Source of the DNA: Spirochaetales bacterium
Lineage (GTDB): Bacteria; Spirochaetota; Spirochaetia; Treponematales; Treponemataceae
DNA length: 64,000 bases
Assembly: GCA_003252395.1 (NCBI GenBank)
Contig: QKEL01000014.1
Location: 62,001-126,000 of the forward strand
Reading direction: 5' to 3'
A program made the position numbers and the translations under genes. The stretch's first letter is position 1. Each line of letters begins with the position of its first letter. The notes beneath the pieces were generated by a model, which saw only the letters and a program-made list of their open reading frames with translations, made no database searches and was not told where the DNA came from. This document shows, in pieces, positions 33,989 to 42,992 of this stretch.

Positions 33989-35367
33989 TGGAACTCGTTT
34001 CCCCCGCGGGAAACGCGGAAAAGCTCGAGTACGCGTGGGAATACGGGGCCGACGCCGCCTATATCGGCCTCAAGCGCTTTTCGCTTCGGGTGAAGGCCGA
34101 CAACTTCCACGACGACGAATACCGGCGAATCCGCGAGCTCAAGGAATCGTACGCCGCGGCGGGAAGGCCGAAACGGCTTTTTTGCGCCCTAAACATCAGC
34201 TTTCACGACCGCGACATAGACCACTTTCTTGAAGAGGCGGACTACTTCCGCCAGTATCCCTTCGACGCCTTCATTATCCAGGACCCGGGCATGATCGCCG
34301 TGCTCGGCCGGGAATTTCCCGGCGTTGCCCTGCACCTAAGCACCCAGGCGAACTGCGTCAACGCCGAAGCGGCGAAGTTTTACCGTAGCCTCGGCTTCAC
34401 GCGCGTGGTCCTCGGCAGGGAGGCCTCCCTCGACGACATTAAGCGAATCAAGGACGCCGTGCCCGATCTTGAGCTGGAATGCTTCGCCCACGGGGCCATG
34501 TGCATCGCCTACTCGGGCCGCTGCCTGATGAGCGCGTACATGACCGGACGGAGCGCCAACGCGGGGCACTGCAGCCATTCGTGCCGCTGGGACTGGCGAC
34601 TGAACCGCGGGGCCGGGACCGCGGCGTTCGCGGCGGAGGAACTGCGCGCCGGCGGCGAGGGCGACGCCGAGTACGCCGTGGAGGAGCGGGCGCGGCCCGG
34701 AGAGTATTACCCGGTGATCGAGGGAGACGGCTTCACCGCCCTCTTTTCGTCGAAAGACCTGTGCATGATCGATTACCTGGCGGAAATGAAAAAGGCGGGC
34801 GCGGATTCCCTCAAGATCGAGGGCCGCATGAAAAGCCTCTATTACGCGGCCGTGGTCACCCGCGCGTACCGAAAGCGGATCGACGCCCTGGAAGGGGTTA
34901 TTCCCCCCGGCGCCGACGCGCCCTTCGTCGCGGAGCTGGAAAACGTGGCCCACCGGGCCTTTACCACCGGCTTTTACCTATCGCCCGACGCGGCCAACGA
35001 AACCACCAAGGGAGAAACCGCCGCGCCCTGGCAGCTCGCCGGCACCGTGGGGGCGGAACGGACCGACGAACGCACGCCCGAGGGGTGGCGGGACTTCGAA
35101 TTCCATTCAATGAACAAGATGGACAAGGGAACGCCGGTGGAATACGTCGGCCCCGATATCGCGAGCGTCCCCGACGGGGAATGCGCCCTGATCGACCCGG
35201 AAACCGGGCTTGAGCGCGACTGGGTAAGCCACGGGCACCCCTGCCTTATCCGCACGAAACGGCCCGTCGCCGAGCGATGGATCGTGCGCATGCGCGCGCC
35301 TGAAGCCCACCCCGCAACCGATGGGGCGGTTCCCGAAACGACCAGGGTCCCCCGCGTTCTGCGGTAG
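33988..35367 (+). CDS. U32 family peptidase / tRNA hydroxylation-type protein
   Basis: 459 aa from ATG 33988. The U32 signature region is clear: ECFAHGAMCIAYSGRCLMS followed by a cluster of Cys residues in AGHCSHSCRWDW. The N terminus starts MELVSPAGNAEKLEYAWEYG, the usual opening. Members such as TrhP (YegQ) act in 5-hydroxyuridine formation at tRNA U34 and others are collagenase-like. The role here is inferred from family only. A Gly/Ala/Glu-rich insert is seen around residues 210-235. Confidence 0.87.
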   Translation: MELVSPAGNAEKLEYAWEYGADAAYIGLKRFSLRVKADNFHDDEYRRIRELKESYAAAGRPKRLFCALNISFHDRDIDHFLEEADYFRQYPFDAFIIQDPGMIAVLGREFPGVALHLSTQANCVNAEAAKFYRSLGFTRVVLGREASLDDIKRIKDAVPDLELECFAHGAMCIAYSGRCLMSAYMTGRSANAGHCSHSCRWDWRLNRGAGTAAFAAEELRAGGEGDAEYAVEERARPGEYYPVIEGDGFTALFSSKDLCMIDYLAEMKKAGADSLKIEGRMKSLYYAAVVTRAYRKRIDALEGVIPPGADAPFVAELENVAHRAFTTGFYLSPDAANETTKGETAAPWQLAGTVGAERTDERTPEGWRDFEFHSMNKMDKGTPVEYVGPDIASVPDGECALIDPETGLERDWVSHGHPCLIRTKRPVAERWIVRMRAPEAHPATDGAVPETTRVPRVLR

Positions 35368-35374
35368 AAGACCC

Positions 35375-36409
35375 ATGACAGCATCCCTGCTCGTCGCGAC
35401 ATACGGGGTGGTTTTCCTTCATTTAACGGGACTCGTTCTGCTGACGAGGCATAAAGAGCCGGTCCATTACTTTTTTAGCGCGTTTCTTTTCGACTTTGCC
35501 CTCATGAGTCTCGTCGGTGGATCGGGAGCGGTACAGGACCATCCGGCTCCGGCGTATTATATCGGAACTTTCGCGTTCATATTGTTGCTTGCCCCCCTGG
35601 GAGCATCGTACATAAACGCCTTTCTCGGTACCTTACGGAAAAATAAAACGATCCTGGCGATACTCGCGACCGTTGGAATCATGTTTGCGCTCGGCGTTTT
35701 TCTCGGCTATGCGGGACTGTCCTGGAAACGGGTCCTGGGGATCGGCTACTCCTACCTGCTCATCGCCCTGTTTTCGGTGAGCCTAGACATATACGCAAAA
35801 ATCGGGCCATACCGAGAACTTACCACGAACCTAAAACTCTTTTTCCTCTGCCTATGGGGCGCGTCGCTTCAATTACTGGCCCTAAGCCTGTTTCAATTAC
35901 TCGAGTTCCGCCCCGGAATGCACGTATTATGGATACTAATAACGGTTACCGTCGTAGTCCACTTCGCGCTCGTGGTCAGGAACCCGGAAATGTATCGGGA
36001 ATACAAAGACCAAACCACTACCATCCGCGAGAGAAAAACCCGATTAGAGGGAATAGATGTGCCAATGAGTCTCGATCTTTTGAGAGAATCCATGGAGCGC
36101 GACAAAATATACCGGAACCCGAACCTCCAACTGGAAGGCGCCGCAGACCGGGTCAATCTGACGCCCCCCCAGCTTTCCGAGCTCATTAACAGGCATACCG
36201 GCAAAAACTTCACGACCTACGTAAACGAATACCGCGTGGCCGAAGCGAAAGAACAACTCACTGAACGCCCTGACAAAAGCGTGCTCAATATCGCGTTCGA
36301 TTGTGGCTTCGCCTCAAAATCGTCCTTTAACTCGGTGTTTCGGGCGATGACGGGCAGCTCGCCGCGCGAATATCGAACGGCCCGGAAGGCATCCCCCGCC
36401 CACGGATAA
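35375..36409 (+). CDS. membrane-bound AraC-family transcription regulator
   Basis: 344 aa. The first 210 residues contain about seven hydrophobic segments (for example VVFLHLTGLVLLTR and LWILITVTVVVHFALVV). The C-terminal 100 residues are an AraC HTH pair, with LEGAADRVNLTPPQLSELIN and VLNIAFDCGFASKSSFNSVF as the two recognition helices, then GSSPREYR. It should sense a membrane or external cue and regulate nearby genes; the FG-GAP lipoprotein gene 97 nt downstream is the obvious candidate. G+C content is visibly lower than upstream genes. Confidence 0.88.
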   Translation: MTASLLVATYGVVFLHLTGLVLLTRHKEPVHYFFSAFLFDFALMSLVGGSGAVQDHPAPAYYIGTFAFILLLAPLGASYINAFLGTLRKNKTILAILATVGIMFALGVFLGYAGLSWKRVLGIGYSYLLIALFSVSLDIYAKIGPYRELTTNLKLFFLCLWGASLQLLALSLFQLLEFRPGMHVLWILITVTVVVHFALVVRNPEMYREYKDQTTTIRERKTRLEGIDVPMSLDLLRESMERDKIYRNPNLQLEGAADRVNLTPPQLSELINRHTGKNFTTYVNEYRVAEAKEQLTERPDKSVLNIAFDCGFASKSSFNSVFRAMTGSSPREYRTARKASPAHG

Positions 36410-36505
36410 AAAACAGCCAGAATCATGATTTCGGGCGAAATGTACCCCATTGAAAGGTACGCTCCTTTGGTATCACGACCATTTTCAAAGGAGACTTTAG
36501 AAATT

Positions 36506-39037
36506 ATGAAAAGACCGACGAATAAAAAAATCGACGTATTTATCGCGTTGATCGCGTTGATCTCATTGATCGGGGCTAACGCCCTCCTCCTTGGATGCAC
36601 CGGCGTATCTTCCGACAAACCCGATGCACCCGACAAACCTGAATCGAATGCCGATTCGGGCGGGAAAACGGCCAAAGAAATACTGGCAAACCTTAACGTA
36701 AGAACGACCCAGGATACGACGACCCAAATGACGAGCACGATAAAAACCCAAACCGGTGACTACAAAAAAGTGTCCGTCGATACGGCGGAATGGCAGCCGC
36801 TTAAGGAAACCTACGCGGTGTTCAACCCGAGGTCGGAAGTATTCCAGGCGGGTATCGGAGTGGATGAAGGCTACACGGCCCTTTTCCAGGACGCCACGTT
36901 CGAGGGAAGCCCGGTTTTCGCCGGCGACCAGGCATGGGCCCGCGATTCGTTCAAAACGGCGGTTTCAGCCGACCTCGACGGCGACGGCATTGACGAAATC
37001 GCCCTCCTTTACGTCAATTCAACCGATCTCGCGTCGCTTCACCTCAGGGTCTTCGGCATGGGAAGCGCCTCGCCGGGAATAACCGTAAGCGGGATCACGC
37101 TTTCCGGCAAAAGCGGCTCGATCTATACCCCCGGGAAGGCCGGTATGGGAACGCCGTGGTACCCCTACATGGGCGCGGCGAACGGCGATACCGACGGCGA
37201 CGGATGCGACGAAATCATCCTCCGGGACGATACGTCGGTTTATATACTCGACGTGGGCGCTAAGGGAGAAACCTGCGCCGTCGCCGGACATAAGACCTAC
37301 GATACTTCGGTCAGTTCCGTGGCCGCCGGCGATTGCGACGGGGACGGCATCGACGAGTTCGCCGTATGCAGACTGCCGGAATCGGGTTCGTCCGATGCCC
37401 TCTTCGCGGTATATGATTCCGATTTCGGGGATCCCATTACGAGCCCGGAGTTTACGGCCCAAAAGAACTCGTTTTTCAGCGAGGCGTGTTTTGGCGATTT
37501 TGACGGCGACCATTTCGACGAGCTGTGCGTCGCCTCGGCGTACGCGAGCATAACCGCAGACATGTATGACTTCGGCACGGGTACCATAACGAAGGCAAAC
37601 ACCATCGTGAACGCGGTGAATTACCTTGGGGGCAACCCGGGCACCGAAGACGCGTACAGGATATGCCCCGTCGCGGTCGACATCGACGGGAACGGCCTAG
37701 ACGAACTCCATTTGGAATGCCTGGTCTATAAAAACCCGATGACCTCGTCCACCGACTACTGGAACGCCTTCGAAGGTTGGAATGGGGCCCATACGGGCGA
37801 CTGGAGCATCGTGAACGTGGCGGCCGGCGACGTGGACTGCAACGAAACGGAACCCGGCGTTTCGGACGGCCGGGAGGACCTGGTATTTGTCAGTTCCTCC
37901 GCGTACGAAAACTCCGTCGCGACCCTGCAGGTAATAGGCCTAAACAGCTCCGACGGCATAGTGGCCAAAAAAACCGATGTAGCCATCGGAACGGCAACGC
38001 ATCCCGCGGTAGGCATAGCGCTCGCCGTCGGAAACGTGGACAACGACTCATCGCGGGTAAAATACGCGGGACACGAATTGAAATACACCGATCCGGTCGT
38101 TTTGGCAGTGCTCGTTTCGCCGCCTTATTACGCGAGTATCGCCGAAGAAGACGGAGACTACGCGGGCAATTACAAGAACTGGACTACGTATTTCGGCCAA
38201 AGCAAAGCGGACGGAGTCAGCGATAGCGCCTCGGTCGGCTTCTCCATCGGAGCGTCCCTCGAGTACGAACAGGATTTGAGCGTCTTTGGCATCAAGATCG
38301 GTTCGGTCAAGGCATCGGTTGCGTTCACGAATAACACCTCGTGGGAATGGAATACGACCTATAGCATTACGGAGTCAATACAATACAATTGCGCGGGCGG
38401 TGAAGACAAAGTCATTTTCACTTCGGTACCGATGGACGAGTACTCATATGAAGTCCTTTATTCTACCGATCCCGACGATAAGGTCGGCTCAATCCTTAAG
38501 ATCAATATACCGAGAAAATTCGACACGTATATGGTCACTAGGGAATTCTATAATTCGAATAACGGTGACTTGGCCGACATTGACTCTACTGTCGTCGAGC
38601 ACACTCTCGGGCAGCCAAAAACCTATCCCACCGCGGGCGATAAGATCGATACGCTCAAAAGGAACGGGGGATACGCGACAGACAAGGCGCATCAAGCCTC
38701 GCAGGCCGGCGACAACTCCACGGCCGGCTCTACGGGACTGGAAATCGCGGTAGAATCGGGGAAGGAGGAAACCGTTTCCTGCGACTTCGATCTTACGGCA
38801 TCCGTGGGCGCGGGCGCCGGCGGTTGGATACTCATGGCGAACGCGGGCTTCAGTACCGGCTTTTCGTATTCCACGTCCACGACCGTGGGAACCAAATTCG
38901 GCGGAACAGTCGGGTATCTCCCAACGAAGTATTACAATGACACCAGCTATAAATACTCGTCGGGCCTTTTCGTGTATCCCTACACCGACGAGAGAACGCT
39001 CAGAAAGTATTGGATCGTGAACTATTGGGTTGAATAA
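36506..39037 (+). CDS. FG-GAP/VCBS-repeat lipoprotein with unknown C-terminal domain
   Basis: 843 aa from ATG 36506 with AGGAG twelve bases upstream. A lipoprotein signal ends in LLLGC at about residue 31. Residues about 140-400 contain calcium-binding-like FG-GAP repeats (DLDGDGIDEIALLYV, DTDGDGCDEIILRDD, DCDGDGIDEFAVCRL, DFDGDHFDELCVA, DIDGNGLDELHLE), as in beta-propeller surface proteins. The C-terminal 280 residues are rich in Ser/Thr and alternating hydrophobics (SVGFSIGASLEYEQDLSVFG; TNNTSWEWNTTYSI). These recall beta-pore-forming or jelly-roll proteins, but I cannot assign a family. Likely surface-exposed; function unknown. Confidence 0.8.
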   Translation: MKRPTNKKIDVFIALIALISLIGANALLLGCTGVSSDKPDAPDKPESNADSGGKTAKEILANLNVRTTQDTTTQMTSTIKTQTGDYKKVSVDTAEWQPLKETYAVFNPRSEVFQAGIGVDEGYTALFQDATFEGSPVFAGDQAWARDSFKTAVSADLDGDGIDEIALLYVNSTDLASLHLRVFGMGSASPGITVSGITLSGKSGSIYTPGKAGMGTPWYPYMGAANGDTDGDGCDEIILRDDTSVYILDVGAKGETCAVAGHKTYDTSVSSVAAGDCDGDGIDEFAVCRLPESGSSDALFAVYDSDFGDPITSPEFTAQKNSFFSEACFGDFDGDHFDELCVASAYASITADMYDFGTGTITKANTIVNAVNYLGGNPGTEDAYRICPVAVDIDGNGLDELHLECLVYKNPMTSSTDYWNAFEGWNGAHTGDWSIVNVAAGDVDCNETEPGVSDGREDLVFVSSSAYENSVATLQVIGLNSSDGIVAKKTDVAIGTATHPAVGIALAVGNVDNDSSRVKYAGHELKYTDPVVLAVLVSPPYYASIAEEDGDYAGNYKNWTTYFGQSKADGVSDSASVGFSIGASLEYEQDLSVFGIKIGSVKASVAFTNNTSWEWNTTYSITESIQYNCAGGEDKVIFTSVPMDEYSYEVLYSTDPDDKVGSILKINIPRKFDTYMVTREFYNSNNGDLADIDSTVVEHTLGQPKTYPTAGDKIDTLKRNGGYATDKAHQASQAGDNSTAGSTGLEIAVESGKEETVSCDFDLTASVGAGAGGWILMANAGFSTGFSYSTSTTVGTKFGGTVGYLPTKYYNDTSYKYSSGLFVYPYTDERTLRKYWIVNYWVE

Positions 39038-39075
39038 AGGAGGCCCGAAGGCAATACCCTGACATTAGGGACGCG

Positions 39076-39112
39076 CGAAAGCCCCGGAACGTTTCCGGGG
39101 CTTTCGTCTTTA
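39076..39112 (+). terminator. intrinsic terminator between the FG-GAP lipoprotein and phoU
   Basis: CGAAAGCCCCGGAA pairs with TTTCCGGGGCTTTCG almost perfectly across a CG loop, followed by TCTTTA. It sits between two convergent genes and could serve both, though the T-run favours the plus strand. Confidence 0.85.
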
Positions 39113-39128
39113 CAGCGGAACGCCACTC

Positions 39129-39803
39129 CTAGTCTCCCGAGCGGCTCGCCCGGCCCAGGTCCACGATCTCCCCGCGAACCGTAAATATCACCCATTCGCA
39201 AATCGTGGTTATGTGGTCGCCCAGGCGCTCCAGGTCCTTGCAGATGGACAGGTAGCGGTAAATTTGGCGCATCTCGGCCTCGTTTTTCGGCTGCAGCACG
39301 ATAAGCTCGTTTATGATCGATTTTTTCGCCGCGTCGATTTCCTCGTCGAGTTTCGCCGTCTCTTGTGCGAGTTTCTCGTCGTCGTTGATGTAGGCGGTCA
39401 GCGAATCACGGATCATCCTCGAGGCCCGCTTGGCCATGTCGGCGATCCGGGGAACGAACTGGGGAAAGAGGCTCCGGTCTCCCTTTACCGCGAATTTCGC
39501 GAGGTGCGCGGCGTAGTCGCCGATGCGTTCCAGGTTCGCCACGATCTTAATGGAAGTGACGATCTTGCGGAGGTCCCCCGCAACCGGCGCCTGCAGCAGC
39601 AAAAGCATCACGCTCTCCTGCTCCAGGGCCGCCTGCTTCGCGTCGATCTCCGCGTCGGCGCCCACCAGTGCGCGCGCCCGCTCCACGTCGGCCGCGCCGT
39701 ACGCGTCGATTACGTCCACCAGGTACTGCTCGACCATGGTCCCCATATACATGATATTCTGGTAATACGCTGAAAGCTTTTCCTCGAAATGAGTCTGATG
39801 CAC
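39129..39803 (-). CDS. phoU: phosphate signalling regulator PhoU
   Basis: Helical metal-binding regulator that links the Pst transporter to phosphate signalling, 224 aa. Two PhoU repeats are visible, with the LERIGDYAAHLAKF and LERLGDHITTICEW metal-site motifs about 120 residues apart. It follows pstB by 18 nt in the same direction. The pstS, pstC and pstA genes are not adjacent, and no PhoR/PhoB pair lies in the window. Confidence 0.93.
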   Translation of the reverse strand: MHQTHFEEKLSAYYQNIMYMGTMVEQYLVDVIDAYGAADVERARALVGADAEIDAKQAALEQESVMLLLLQAPVAGDLRKIVTSIKIVANLERIGDYAAHLAKFAVKGDRSLFPQFVPRIADMAKRASRMIRDSLTAYINDDEKLAQETAKLDEEIDAAKKSIINELIVLQPKNEAEMRQIYRYLSICKDLERLGDHITTICEWVIFTVRGEIVDLGRASRSGD

Positions 39804-39821
39804 GGCTTGCCTCCCCCTCGC

Positions 39822-40589
39822 TCAACCGAACCGGCCCGAGATATACGCCTCGGTTTTCTTATCCTTAGGATTGTAGAAGATCTGCTTCGTTTCGCCCGAC
39901 TCCACCAAATAACCGCAGCGCTCCTCGTCTATCATGAAAAAGGCCGTATAGTCCGAAATGCGCGAGGCCTGTTGCATGTTGTGGGTAACGATAATGATCG
40001 TGTAATCCTTCTTGAGAGTGTAGCACAGCTCCTCTATATGGGCCGTGGAAATCGGGTCCAGCGCGCTCGTCGGCTCGTCCATCAGCACCACCTCAGGTCT
40101 TACCGCCAAGGTTCGCGCGATGCACAGGCGCTGCTGCTGGCCGCCCGAAAGGCCCATGGCGCTCTTGGCGAGCCGATCCTTCACCTCGTCCCACAGCGAC
40201 GCCTCGGTCAGGCTCTCCTCCACCAGGAAATCGAGGTCGTGCTTCGCGATGCGCGGGTTATGGATTCGCGGCCCGTAGGCGATATTGTCGTAAATGCTCA
40301 TGGGGAAGGGATTCGGCTTCTGAAACACCATGCCGACCTGGGTGCGCAAGTCCAGCACGTCGTAGTCCCGGTAAATGTCTAGCCCCTTATAGAGGAGCGA
40401 CCCCTCCACCCGCGTTCCCTCTATCGTGTCGTTCATGCGGTTCAGCGAGCGGAGGAAGGTGGACTTGCCGCAGCCCGAGGGCCCGATCAGGGCGGTAATC
40501 GCGTTCGCTTCCACGTCGAGGGCGATATCCTTGAGGGCCTTATGGCTGCCGTACCAGAAATCCATATTCGAAACCGAAAAAGTGTTCAT
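39822..40589 (-). CDS. pstB: phosphate ABC transporter ATPase PstB
   Basis: ATP-binding subunit of the high-affinity phosphate importer, 255 aa. Walker [10 protein letters not shown] (residues 36-44), the Q-loop region [19 protein letters not shown], signature LSGGQQQR, Walker [14 protein letters not shown] and the switch His in VTHNMQQ are all present. Normally it follows pstA; here only phoU accompanies it and a structured RNA lies upstream, ending in a terminator 60 nt before the start codon. Confidence 0.94.
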   Translation of the reverse strand: MNTFSVSNMDFWYGSHKALKDIALDVEANAITALIGPSGCGKSTFLRSLNRMNDTIEGTRVEGSLLYKGLDIYRDYDVLDLRTQVGMVFQKPNPFPMSIYDNIAYGPRIHNPRIAKHDLDFLVEESLTEASLWDEVKDRLAKSAMGLSGGQQQRLCIARTLAVRPEVVLMDEPTSALDPISTAHIEELCYTLKKDYTIIIVTHNMQQASRISDYTAFFMIDEERCGYLVESGETKQIFYNPKDKKTEAYISGRFG

Positions 40590-40648
40590 GCAACCGAATA
40601 TAGGGGCGCCGGGTTAGGGAATCGTCAGGGAATCGTGAGAATACGGTT

Positions 40649-40903
40649 AAAAAAAGAGGGGGGGCATAAGGGCCGTTCATTGCCAAGATTCTTCTAACGC
40701 ACGGATTCTCGCCCGACGTCCGTGGGACATCCCGTCGCTAAGTCCTCAGCCGAAGACAGACGTCTTCGGCTTGCGGAACCGCTCCAGGGCGTGTCCCACT
40801 CCCTGCCGGTCGCGAGCCTTACCGGCCAACCTTGGCAATGAACGCAGGGTACCGTGAGGCTCTTCCGGTTTTAACCTTACGCGTTAATGACGCGGCCCCC
40901 CCT
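40649..40903 (-). ncRNA. putative novel structured RNA or leader upstream of pstB
   Basis: Read on the minus strand, a 9-bp closing stem (AGGGGGGGC 40903-40895 with GCCCCCCCT 40665-40657) is followed after one base by seven T (40655-40649), so the stem itself looks like a terminator. Inside lie a CGCGT-CATTA-ACGCG hairpin and a 14-bp stem pairing 40844-40831 with 40687-40674 (CGTTCATTGCCAAG). Within that stem are GCCGGT/ACCGGC, an 8-bp GTGGGACA/TGTCCCAC (40799-40792 with 40729-40722), and a 10-bp hairpin AGCCGAAGAC/GTCTTCGGCT (40771-40748). No open frame runs through it. RNase P, tmRNA and SRP RNA hallmarks are missing. It could be a cis leader of pstB-phoU, a 6S-like RNA, or a new class. Confidence 0.6.
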
Positions 40904-41098
40904 GGCTGCACGCCCCTTCGGGGCCTTTCGCCACCCCTCCGTCCTCTGGAATAAGACGCGCCGGGATTCGTTTCTTGCCCATAACGGTACCCCGATAAGC
41001 CCGTGGAGGCGTCCGCCCGGCGGGCCCCGCGGATTTGCGAAAAACGGCGCACCGGATTAGTCTTAAGCTATACACCCTCTGAGCGAAAGAAGGGAAAA
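40904..41098. other. gene-free spacer between the structured RNA and the HD-GYP gene
   Basis: Contains a further GCCCC-TTC-GGGGC hairpin (40912-40924) and other G+C-rich inverted repeats near 41010-41030, which may extend the RNA element. A TATACA at 41069-41074 could be the HD-GYP -10 element. A short minus-strand frame (ATG near 40982, 32 codons) is present but has no family features. Confidence 0.4.
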
Positions 41099-42379
41099 AT
41101 GGAAAATAACAAACAAATATCGTCGAAAGGGGTTTTCATATCGCTCGTCAAATCGATTGACGCCTACAATTGGCTACTGAAAGACCACCATCGGCGGGTA
41201 ACCGCCTTCGCCTATCAGCTCGGCAGCGAGTATGGGCTCGGGGCCAAGCGGCTCGCGAAACTGGTTATTGCCGCCTCGATACACGATATCGGCGCCATCT
41301 ACGTGGCCGAACGGGACCAACTGACCAAAATGGACGTGGACGACCCAGAGCCCCATCAAATAAACGGCGCCCGCATTCTCCGGGGAATCAAGCCCCTCGA
41401 AGGGGTCAGGCGGATAATCCGCCGCCACCATGTCAGGTACGAAGACATGCTCACGGGGCAGGTAAACCCGGCGGATATCTGCGAGGAGTGCTGGTTTTTG
41501 CATCTTGCGGACCGTATCGATATCGGAACGCTCATGTTCGCCGACGATTCCGACCCGCACGGGCGCATACGGGAAACGATCCGGCCCCGGTTCGGCCGCG
41601 ATTTCCTGCCGGAACTGGCGGGAACCTTCGAGCGGGCCGCCAATTCGGAGGAATTCTGGCGCAACGCTGATCAAACGGCGTACCAGGAACTGTTGCTCTC
41701 CGCCGTGGACACGGAGCTCGCGGACATGGGTCCCGCGGACCTCGAAAGCTATGCCCTGCTCTTTGGCCGGATCGTGGACCATAAAAGCCATTGGACCCTT
41801 ACCCATTCCCGCTCAGTGGGCTTCGTTGCGGAACGGATCGGTGAACTGATGAATCTTCCCGGAGAAACCCGCTCAAAGCTACGCATCGCCGGATACCTTC
41901 ACGATATCGGCAAAATAGCCGTGCCCGCGGAAATTCTCGAGAAACCGTCGCCGTTGGACCGGACGGAATACAGCACGATGCAAACCCACGCCCTGTTTTC
42001 CTCGCTAATCCTCTCTGGCAACGACGATTTGGCTGACATAGGCAGGTGGGCGGGAAACCATCACGAACGGCGGGACCGATCGGGCTATCCCATGAAAATC
42101 GGGGAGGACCGATTCGAGACCGAAATGGACATCATCGCCTATGCGGATATTTTTACGGCCCTCCTCGAGGCACGCCCGTATCGCGCGTCCCTGGATAAGG
42201 ATGAGGCAATGGATATCTTGAGGGAATTAAGCCCTTTAAAGCTTAGTAAAGAGGTTTTCTCCGTGGTAAGCGCGCACTTTGACGACTTGGCGACGTTACT
42301 GGAGGAGAGTGAACCGTTTGGCACCGAAGAAAACGTTCCCGGAGCCTTCGCCCGCGGCGATACCGCCCGTTACCTGTGA
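41099..42379 (+). CDS. two-HD-domain HD-GYP c-di-GMP phosphodiesterase-type protein
   Basis: 426 aa from ATG 41099 with AAGGG upstream. The N-terminal HD-type domain has His30-His31, His62-Asp63, His110-His111 and an LADRID motif. The C-terminal domain is a canonical HD-GYP, with LHDIGKIAV (His268-Asp269), NHHERRDRSGYPMK (GYP at 329-331) and ADIFTALLEARPYR. HD-GYP proteins hydrolyse c-di-GMP to GMP. Here two metal-binding HD domains are in tandem without a recognisable receiver or sensor domain, so input may come through the first HD domain. Cytosolic; transcribed alone. Confidence 0.87.
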   Translation: MENNKQISSKGVFISLVKSIDAYNWLLKDHHRRVTAFAYQLGSEYGLGAKRLAKLVIAASIHDIGAIYVAERDQLTKMDVDDPEPHQINGARILRGIKPLEGVRRIIRRHHVRYEDMLTGQVNPADICEECWFLHLADRIDIGTLMFADDSDPHGRIRETIRPRFGRDFLPELAGTFERAANSEEFWRNADQTAYQELLLSAVDTELADMGPADLESYALLFGRIVDHKSHWTLTHSRSVGFVAERIGELMNLPGETRSKLRIAGYLHDIGKIAVPAEILEKPSPLDRTEYSTMQTHALFSSLILSGNDDLADIGRWAGNHHERRDRSGYPMKIGEDRFETEMDIIAYADIFTALLEARPYRASLDKDEAMDILRELSPLKLSKEVFSVVSAHFDDLATLLEESEPFGTEENVPGAFARGDTARYL

Positions 42380-42425
42380 AGGAGGGGCTCGGCGCCCGCG
42401 CGGCGCGGTTTCGCCTGTTCCGCGC

Positions 42426-42620
42426 TCAGCGGTCGTCGTTTCCGGCGATTTCGCCGTCGCGTCCTTCGTTGGATTCGTTCTCGGGAGCGTCAGGGGGTAT
42501 CCCGTCCGGATACTGCTGTTTTAATTCCCGTCGCTCCGCCATTTTCTTCGCTTTTTCTTCTTTTTTCTGCTTTGCGGCGATCTCGCGTCGCCTTTTATCG
42601 GCTGAGTAATTAATTCGCAC
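42426..42620 (-). CDS. small Lys/Glu-rich protein behind a terminator
   Basis: 64 aa from GTG 42620 with a strong AGGAGG four bases upstream. The first 35 residues are highly charged and probably helical (NYSADKRRREIAAKQKKEEK); the tail is Pro/Glu/Asp-rich. The strong ribosome-binding site supports it as real. It begins 12 nt after the T-run of the RRM gene terminator with no room for its own promoter, so expression would depend on read-through. Function unknown. Confidence 0.6.
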   Translation of the reverse strand: MRINYSADKRRREIAAKQKKEEKAKKMAERRELKQQYPDGIPPDAPENESNEGRDGEIAGNDDR

Positions 42621-42631
42621 GGGGCCTCCTT

Positions 42632-42667
42632 AAAAAAAAAAAGAGGCCGCCTTTCGGGGGCGGCCTC
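42632..42667 (-). terminator. strong intrinsic terminator after the RRM protein gene
   Basis: GAGGCCGCC pairs perfectly with GGCGGCCTC around a CCCGAAA loop and is followed by eleven T residues on the minus strand. Confidence 0.95.
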
Positions 42668-42692
42668 GAATTATTCTGTCAAGAACTGACGA

Positions 42693-42992
42693 TTACCAGC
42701 GGTCGTTGCGGTATCCGCCGCCGCCGTTACCGCGATCGGTACGGGGCTTGTCGTTGGCTTCGTTCACCTTGATCTGGCGTCCGTCGAGATTCTGTCCGTT
42801 CATGCCGCCAATAGCGGCCTGAGCGGCCTCTGCGTCGGCGAATTCCACGAAGGCGAAACCCTTGGACTGGTTGGTGTAGCGATCGACAACGATCGTGCAG
42901 GAAACAACTTCGCCATAGTTAGCGAACGCGTTGCGAAGGTTATCGGTAGAGGTCTGATAGCTCAGATTACCGACATAGAGCTTATTAGCCAT
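42693..42992 (-). CDS. RRM-domain RNA-binding protein
   Basis: 99 aa from ATG 42992 (MANKLYVGNLSYQTS) with AAGGA eight bases upstream; the longer open frame upstream is leader sequence. It has RNP2 (LYVGNL) and RNP1 (KGFAFVEF) motifs and a Gly/Arg/Asn tail (RGNGGGGYRNDRW). Small RRM proteins of this type in cyanobacteria and spirochaetes act as RNA chaperones, often cold-induced. The long structured leader here fits that. Confidence 0.92.
   Translation of the reverse strand: MANKLYVGNLSYQTSTDNLRNAFANYGEVVSCTIVVDRYTNQSKGFAFVEFADAEAAQAAIGGMNGQNLDGRQIKVNEANDKPRTDRGNGGGGYRNDRW

Noticed and set aside
40884..41075. 63-codon minus-strand frame containing MGKKRIPARLIPEDGG
   Set aside because: No family recognised, it overlaps G+C-rich hairpins and the HD-GYP upstream region, and it lacks a convincing ribosome-binding site.
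40590..41098. Known housekeeping RNA (RNase P, tmRNA or SRP RNA)
   Set aside because: The RNase P GAGGAAAGTCC core, the tRNA-like ends of tmRNA and the GGAAGGAAGCAGCC core of SRP RNA are all missing on both strands. A divergent 6S RNA remains possible.
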